Source of the DNA: Pegoplata infirma
Lineage: Eukaryota; Arthropoda; Insecta; Diptera; Anthomyiidae
Assembly: GCA_963921195.1 (NCBI GenBank)
Contig: OY992537.1
Location: forward strand, 125,475,347 to 125,539,346
Length of the DNA: 64,000 nt
Direction of reading: 5' to 3'
Shown here in pieces: positions 59,278 through 64,000 of this stretch. The notes beneath the pieces are model-generated. The model did no database searches and was not told the origin of the DNA. It was given only the letters and a program-made list of their open reading frames with translations. Within the stretch, counting starts at the first letter, position 1, and every line of letters starts with the position of its first letter. The position numbers and the translations under genes were made by a program.

Positions 59278-59595
59278 AACCTGAAGATCATGTTGATCCT
59301 TGTTATGCAAATCCATGCGCTGAAAATGCTATTTGTACCGAACGTAATGGTATTGCCAGATGTTCTTGCATTGAACCCTACATTGGTGATCCCTACTCTA
59401 CTGGCTGTAGACCTGAATGTGTTTACAATGGTGAATGTCCTGCCCAATTGGCTTGTATCAAACAACATTGCCGTGATCCTTGTGTAGGCACTTGCGGTAA
59501 TTATGCTGAATGTTCGGTAGTTAATCATGTACCGGTCTGCAGTTGTGTTCAAGGTTACATGGGTGATCCTTTCACCGGATGCAAAAAGGAAATAC
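59278..59595 (+). CDS. dpy: Dumpy exon 14: one EGF-DPY-EGF unit (106 codons)
   Basis: The acceptor is tctcccttag at 59277 after a 69-bp intron; the donor is atac|gtaagt at 59596. The unit has the linker PEDHVD, an EGF (PCYANPCAENAIC..ERNGIARC.C), DPY (C-R-P-E-C-V-Y-N-G-E-C-P-A-Q-L-A-C....C.DPC) and an EGF ending GDPFTGC. It is phase 1 on both sides, the first of seven consecutive exons that each hold a single repeat unit. Confidence 0.95.
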
Positions 59596-59664
59596 GTAAG
59601 TTTAAATTAATTGTTTGAGATTATTTAAAAATCGTACTTAATAAACTTTGTAATATTCTTATAG

Positions 59665-59970
59665 AAATTAAACCTATTGGTTTTTGTGATGCCAATGTAT
59701 GTGGTCCTTATAGTAGTTGTCGTGTGGTTGAAGGTCGTCCTACCTGCTCGTGCCAAGTTAATTACTTTGGTGCTCCACCAAACTGTCGTCCTGAGTGTGT
59801 TGTCAGCTCTGAATGTAGCCAACATTTGGCTTGTATTAATCAAAAATGTATCGATCCATGTGCCAATACCTGTGGTTTCAATGCCAAATGTCAAGTTGTT
59901 AACCACAATCCGGTTTGCTCTTGTCCGGAGGATATGACTGGTGATCCATTTGAACAATGTGTACCAAAAC
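59665..59970 (+). CDS. dpy: Dumpy exon 15: one EGF-DPY-EGF unit (102 codons)
   Basis: The acceptor is attcttatag at 59664 and the donor is aaac|gtaagt at 59971. The first EGF is FCDANVCGPYSSC..VEGRPTC.C, and its DPY is C-R-P-E-C-V-V-S-S-E-C-S-Q-H-L-A-C (Ser in place of the usual Pro after the fourth Cys). The second EGF ends GDPFEQC then VPK. The ATG at 59724 is internal. It is the shortest unit of the ladder because its linker is only IKPIG. Confidence 0.95.
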
Positions 59971-60292
59971 GTAAGTACAACAAAAGATTTATTTATTGAA
60001 TTAACATATAATTACAAATCATATACTAAATTAACCTAACCAAGACGGGTGACAATGACCATTGCCTCGTTGTGGCGAAACAGACCAAGGCTTCTTGTGG
60101 GAATCGAACCCACGAACCCCAGACTCAAAGGCTAGCACGCTACCAACTAGCCTACTGGGTCGCCTTAAAAAAGATTTTTCGCGGTTCAAAATAAATGAAA
60201 GATTTACGTTTACCATTCTAAAAAAAAATTGTTCTATAGATTTTTATCGGTAACTTCATGATACTACAACCTTTTTTTTGTTACCCTTACAG
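59971..60292 (+). other. dpy: dpy intron, 322 bp, enlarged by a SINE
   Basis: The donor is gtaagt at 59971 and the acceptor is ttacccttacag at 60292. Neighbouring introns are 69 bp; removing the SINE at 60040-60164 leaves about 195 bp. Confidence 0.85.
60040..60164 (-). mobile_element. tRNA-derived SINE, antisense to dpy
   Basis: Read on the minus strand it starts near 60164 with GGCGACCCAGTAGG. It has an A-box TAGGCTAGTTGG (60143-60154), a B-box GGTTCGATTCCC (60099-60110) and a body with TGGTCATTGTCACCCGTC. It shares head, boxes and body motif with the copy at 55706-55840. The 3' flank of the T arm does not pair with the 5' end as an acceptor stem would, so it is a retroposon and not a tRNA gene. 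Confidence 0.82.
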
Positions 60293-60610
60293 CTACTGGA
60301 CCAAGTCGCGATGTTAACGCTTGTATACCCAGCCCTTGTGGACCCAATTCCGAATGTCGTGATGTAGATAATAGAGCTGCTTGCTCTTGTCTACCCGGAA
60401 TGTTTGGTGCTCCACCTAGTTGCAGACCAGAATGTGTCATACATCAAGATTGTCCCTCCAATAGAGCTTGTATTGCCCAACGTTGTGAAGATCCTTGTGT
60501 GGGAGCTTGTGGTTTTAATGCGCTCTGTCAATCACAGAATCATAAACCTATATGCTCTTGCCTAGAAGGACACGAAGGTGATCCTTATGCTGGCTGTAGT
60601 ATGCGTGCAA
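60293..60610 (+). CDS. dpy: Dumpy exon 16: one EGF-DPY-EGF unit (106 codons)
   Basis: The acceptor is ttacag at 60292 and the donor is gcaa|gtaagt at 60611. The unit has linker TGPSRDVN, an EGF (ACIPSPCGPNSEC..VDNRAAC.C..GMFGAPPSC), DPY (RPECVIHQDCPSNRAC....C.DPC) and an EGF ending GDPYAGC then SMRA. The ATG at 60400 is internal. Confidence 0.95.
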
Positions 60611-60918
60611 GTAAGTACCGATTTAAAGTTTTACTATCTACAACTAAATTTATTTTCAAAATCCTTAAGATTTTTATATGTTTTAATGTAAAGAATGTAA
60701 TATCTTTTTCCAGTTTTATATTTCCAAATGTTAAATGGTTATTGGGATTTTATTTTATATTTTTTAAGAAAAAACATTTGAAATGCATGATATTTTTATT
60801 ATTCCTTTTATTATCCAGCTTGTTGTATATCGTAAATTTAAGTAGCTTGGTTTATATGTATGTTAAATCATTTTGTTTCCTATTCTCCTTATTTTATGGT
60901 ATTATTTACATCATCTAG
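60611..60918 (+). other. dpy: dpy intron, 308 bp
   Basis: The donor is gtaagt at 60611 and the acceptor is acatcatctag at 60918. It is AT-rich, with nothing recognisable. An open frame runs through the donor into the intron (60400-60918) but loses all module character after 60610. Confidence 0.85.
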
Positions 60919-61242
60919 TTGTGGTACCTGATTTACCTAGCGATCCTTGCTATCCCTCGCCTTGTGGTTCTAATGCTGTGTGCAAAGAACGCAATGGTGC
61001 TGGAGCTTGTTCATGCTTGCCAGATTATTTCGGTGATCCTTATGTTAACTGTAGACCCGAATGTGTACAAAATTCCGATTGTCCCAGAACGAAATCATGT
61101 ATGAATATGAAATGTGTAGATCCTTGCACGAATTTATGTGGTTTCAATGCTGTCTGTCGGGTAACCAATCATCAACCAGTATGCTCCTGTGAGCCTGGTT
61201 TTACCGGCAATCCTATGCGTATTTGTCATGAGAAACCATCAA
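60919..61242 (+). CDS. dpy: Dumpy exon 17: one EGF-DPY-EGF unit (108 codons)
   Basis: The acceptor is catctag at 60918 and the donor is tcaa|gtaggt at 61243. The unit has linker VVPDLPS, an EGF (PCYPSPCGSNAVC..RNGAGAC.C), DPY (RPECVQNSDCPRTKSC....C.DPC) and an EGF ending GNPMRIC, then HEKPS. The hydrophobic frame from the ATG at 60873 is intronic. The donor is the less common gtaggt, also used by the next two exons. Confidence 0.95.
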
Positions 61243-61317
61243 GTAGGTTTTTATAATCTGATAGTCTTTGAATAGGATATATATATATTAATTTTTTAAA
61301 ATCTATTCGTAAACTAG

Positions 61318-61635
61318 ATATGTATTTACCCATACCTAAAGATCCTTGTAGACCTTCACCGTGTGGTCTATTTAGTACATGTCGTGTTCAAGGAAATCGT
61401 CCGGTTTGTTCTTGCTTACCCAATTATATGGGTCAACCTCCTAACTGTAAGCCAGAATGTATTATTAGTGCTGAATGTTCTTCAGATAAGGCTTGCATAA
61501 ATCAACGCTGTCAAGATCCTTGTCCTGGTACTTGTGGTCATAACGCCAGATGTCGTGTTACCAATCATTCACCTATATGCACTTGTGCACAGGGTTATAC
61601 TGGAGATCCTTTCCAACAATGTATGCCAGAAAGAA
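61318..61635 (+). CDS. dpy: Dumpy exon 18: one EGF-DPY-EGF unit (106 codons)
   Basis: The acceptor is gtaaactag at 61317 after a 75-bp intron; the donor is gaa|gtaggt at 61636. The in-frame Met at 61320 is internal to the protein. The unit has linker MYLPIPK, an EGF (PCRPSPCGLFSTC..QGNRPVC.C..NYMGQPPNC), DPY (KPECIISAECSSDKAC....C.DPC) and an EGF ending GDPFQQC then MPER. Lys replaces the usual Arg before PEC. Confidence 0.95.
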
Positions 61636-61708
61636 GTAGGTTTTTTTTTGAAGTGGATAGGTTTTTTTCTTAAAGAATTAGCTAATAATGTTATTTTAAT
61701 TTTACTAG

Positions 61709-62044
61709 AACAACCAGAAAGGCCTAAGGATCCTATAGCTCCAACAAATCCTTGCATACCTTCACCTTGTGGTCCCAACTCTCAATGTAGAGTGGCTACA
61801 ACAGGTGCTGTCTGCTCATGTGTTAGTAATTACATTGGCCGACCTCCTAATTGTAGACCTGAGTGTTCTATTAATTCCGAGTGTACCTCACAAATGGCCT
61901 GCCTCAATAACAGATGTGCAGATCCTTGCATAGGCTCTTGTGGCAATAATGCCTTATGTCATGTCAGTAATCATGCTCCCGTGTGTATGTGTCAACCTGG
62001 TTTTACTGGAGATCCTTTCTCGGGCTGTTATCTCTTAATACAAA
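61709..62044 (+). CDS. dpy: Dumpy exon 19: one EGF-DPY-EGF unit (112 codons)
   Basis: The acceptor is ttttactag at 61708 after a 73-bp intron; the donor is acaaa|gtaggt at 62045. It has the longest linker of the ladder (QPERPKDPIAPTN), an EGF (PCIPSPCGPNSQC..ATTGAVC.C..NYIGRPPNC), DPY (RPECSINSECTSQMAC....C.DPC) and an EGF ending GDPFSGC followed by YLLIQ. A frame running in from 61534 upstream is intron read-through. Confidence 0.95.
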
Positions 62045-62126
62045 GTAGGTTTACTTTTTGCAAAACAATTAACCTTTTTTTTTTGGGAAAACACAAACAA
62101 CTAAAACATATTTATTATTGCTTTAG

Positions 62127-62453
62127 TACCCGACGAGCCTGTTGAACCCTGCCATCCTAGTCCTTGTGGTTTGAATGCTTTATGTGATGAACGCAATCGT
62201 GCGGCTTCTTGTAAATGCATACCCGAATACTTTGGTGATCCATATGTTGAATGTAGACCCGAGTGTGTTTTGAATTCGGATTGTCCGAGATCGCGCGCTT
62301 GTGTCAACAATAAATGTGTGGATCCATGTCCGGGTGTGTGTGGTCATAACGCCGAATGTTTTGTGTTGAATCACCAACCAAATTGCGATTGTTTGCTGGG
62401 CTATACGGGAAATCCTAATTTGGGTTGCCATCTTATACCAGAAACCCCTAAAT
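62127..62453 (+). CDS. dpy: Dumpy exon 20: one EGF-DPY-EGF unit (109 codons)
   Basis: The acceptor is attgctttag at 62126 after an 82-bp intron; the donor is aaat|gtaagc at 62454. The unit has linker PDEPVE, an EGF (PCHPSPCGLNALC..RNRAASC.C), DPY (RPECVLNSDCPRSRAC....C.DPC) and an EGF ending GNPNLGC then HLIPETPK. It is the last exon seen; the frame is still open in phase 1, so the array continues beyond the window. Confidence 0.95.
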
Positions 62454-62689
62454 GTAAGCATGTTTGAAATATCTAAAAAAAACGTAGCACAAATAAACTA
62501 AAAGAACTAAACCTTAAAATTAACCTACAAGAAGGGATTTAAAGAAATTCAATAAAAAAATATTTACCTTCCCTAACCTCTAAAAACGAAATTAATCTAC
62601 CCAATTGGTTTACTTACACCACGATAAATCCCTTCTTTTTACACGTTAAAAAAAATTAATCACTTTCTTAGGAATAGTGTTAAAAATGA

Positions 62690-63965
62690 GACACAACTTC
62701 TTGAACAAAAAAATCTGGAATATTCTTCGCGTTTTTAGATTCAGCCAAAAATAGTACGAATAGAATAAAAGTGTTGTGGAAATACCAGGAAGAATAACAT
62801 TATAAAACCATTTTTATAAATAGTAATAAACATATCGAAAATAAGCAACCAAATATTTGTACTTCTTGAAAAAAGTACCAAATATGCTTTAGATTTCCAT
62901 TTTTTTTAAATAGTACCAACGGTTTATAAAATAATTAAGTGTTTAAAGAAAGATTGTTTTTAACAATGTTATATATTCATTGAAAAAGTTATTTTTAGTA
63001 GTACTAAAAATTCCCTTTGAATAAGTATAAGTATATATTTCTCTAAAATGGTACTAAATAAGTATTCGTTAAAAAAATATTATTCTGATGAGTAAACATT
63101 CACTGAAAAACTAATTTCAAATTCAGCACATAAAAAATTCCCTTGCGAATAAGTACTTTTCGGTAACATGGTACTAAATGCGTATACATTTTTCACAATT
63201 TATAAAGAAACAGGTGAAAAATTAGAAAAAATTTTCACAAAAACTTAGTGCTTCATTTATGAAATAGTACTAAAAGTACAATTTATTTTAAAAAAAAAAT
63301 TAAATGAAAAAATAAATCTTTTGTTTTAATTTTATTTCCATTGGAATTGAACAGAAAAGGGTAATTTTTCCTGAAATACTTCTTGGAATATATTCAAAAT
63401 ATCTTCTTCTTCTTCATAAAAAAATGGTACAAAAGATTTTTCAAAGAATAAAAGCTTTTCACATTTAAAGAACGGCTATTCTTAACGGTACCTAAAACGT
63501 CATACATTTATTGAAAATGTGAAAATTTTAATTTAGTACCAAAAAAGTCCCTTTGAAATTTTTTACTTTTTCTGTAAAATGGTGCTAAATTAGTATCCGT
63601 TAATAACAATTTAAGAAAAAAAAAATAATAATAAAAAAAATGGTACTAAATTAGTATTCGTTAAAGAAAGATTATTCTGAACAGTATACATTCATTGAAA
63701 AAAAAATCGTTTAAATTCCGCCCAAAAAAATGCTCTTCCGTATTAGTACTTTTCTGTAAAATGAAATAGTACCAAAGTACCAACAAAAAGTACAATTTAT
63801 TAAAAAAAATGTAAATTAAAAATAAAAACTTTTTCAAAAAATAAAAGCTTCGGTACCAAAAATGTCATACAGTTATTGAAAATGTGCTTTTTCATTTAGT
63901 ACCAAAAAGTCCCTTTTGAATATGTACTTTTTCTATAAAGTGGTACTAAATTGCATCCGTTAAAA
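62690..63965. repeat. Degenerate tandem-like repeats with ATGGTACTAAAT core
   Basis: Phrases of the type CCCTTTGAATAAGTACTTTT, CTGTAAAATGGTACTAAATT, AGTATCCGTTAAAAA recur near 63015, 63150, 63555, 63640, 63740 and 63915 with variable spacing. They alternate with TTCATTGAAAAA and AGTACCAAAA blocks. Confidence 0.65.
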
Positions 63966-63969
63966 ACTT

Positions 63970-64000
63970 TTTTATACCCTACACCACACTGTGGTACAGG
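63970..64000. repeat. Start of a TTATACCCTACACCAC dispersed repeat
   Basis: TTTATACCCTACACCAC near the window end matches the sequence at about 47592-47610, where it is followed by a GTCCGTCCGTC-rich repeat body. It is truncated by the window edge. Confidence 0.6.

Larger units (their letters stand above)
62454..64000 (+). other. dpy: dpy intron (5' part), repeat-rich, running off the window
   Basis: The donor is gtaagc at 62454 and no acceptor with an EGF-coding exon is seen before 64000. From about 62690 it consists of degenerate repeats, and it ends in the start of a dispersed repeat at 63970. Confidence 0.8.

Noticed and set aside
60062..60164. Possible tRNA gene on the minus strand
   Set aside because: Box A and B are present but no acceptor stem pairing, and a second copy shares non-tRNA sequence; better explained as a SINE.
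60873..60918. Hydrophobic Met-led stretch before exon 17
   Set aside because: Intronic pyrimidine tract read in frame; the AG at 60917-60918 and the phase-1 pattern place the exon start at 60919.

Overview
The window is the interior of a single giant plus-strand gene that I identify as dumpy (dpy). It encodes the very large EGF/DPY-module extracellular-matrix fibre protein of insects, which anchors epidermis and tendon cells to cuticle. The order of modules supports this: calcium-binding EGF repeats, a huge Thr-rich stretch, then a ladder of EGF-DPY-EGF units carrying the signature CRPEC..(S/N)(S/D)(E/D)CP...AC....C.DPC. The extremely AT-rich introns, fly-type short introns (69-85 bp) and tRNA-derived SINE/MITE content fit a higher dipteran, perhaps a calyptrate fly such as a blow fly or house-fly relative. 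The species is inference. Neither end of the gene is present: I see no signal peptide, promoter, ZP domain, transmembrane segment or polyadenylation site.

I assign 20 coding exons by joining open frames at GT/AG sites: 372-7649, 8401-8715, 8801-10609, 11532-11624, 19348-20151, 21498-34742, 36147-36365, 40501-40581, 40965-42134, 45196-45417, 50407-50589, 51033-51524, 56752-59208, 59278-59595, 59665-59970, 60293-60610, 60919-61242, 61318-61635, 61709-62044 and 62127-62453. Together they hold 30,615 bases (10,205 codons). Every exon is a multiple of three and every junction is phase 1, so any exon could be skipped in frame.

Region by region: 372-10609 is the Cys-rich cbEGF/EGF/DPY-like part. 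11532-20151 holds a tiny exon and a further EGF block around a 7.7-kb intron. 21498-34742 is one uninterrupted 13.2-kb exon, mostly Thr/Glu/Ser-rich, with internal tandem duplications and a recurrent [FY]GKTTGIPY motif. 36147-42134 has two small Cys-rich exons and a second Thr-rich exon. 45196-51524 returns to EGF modules. 56752-62453 is the EGF-DPY array, with one large multi-unit exon and then seven exons of 102-112 codons carrying one unit each.

About half of the window is intron. The large introns are crowded with non-autonomous foldback elements. Three have matching 8-bp target-site duplications (hAT-like), one has a TTA duplication (PIF/Harbinger-like), and one intron (45418-50406) contains elements nested several layers deep. 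Two tRNA-derived SINE copies lie in opposite orientations. I found no independent gene in any intron and no convincing antisense gene.
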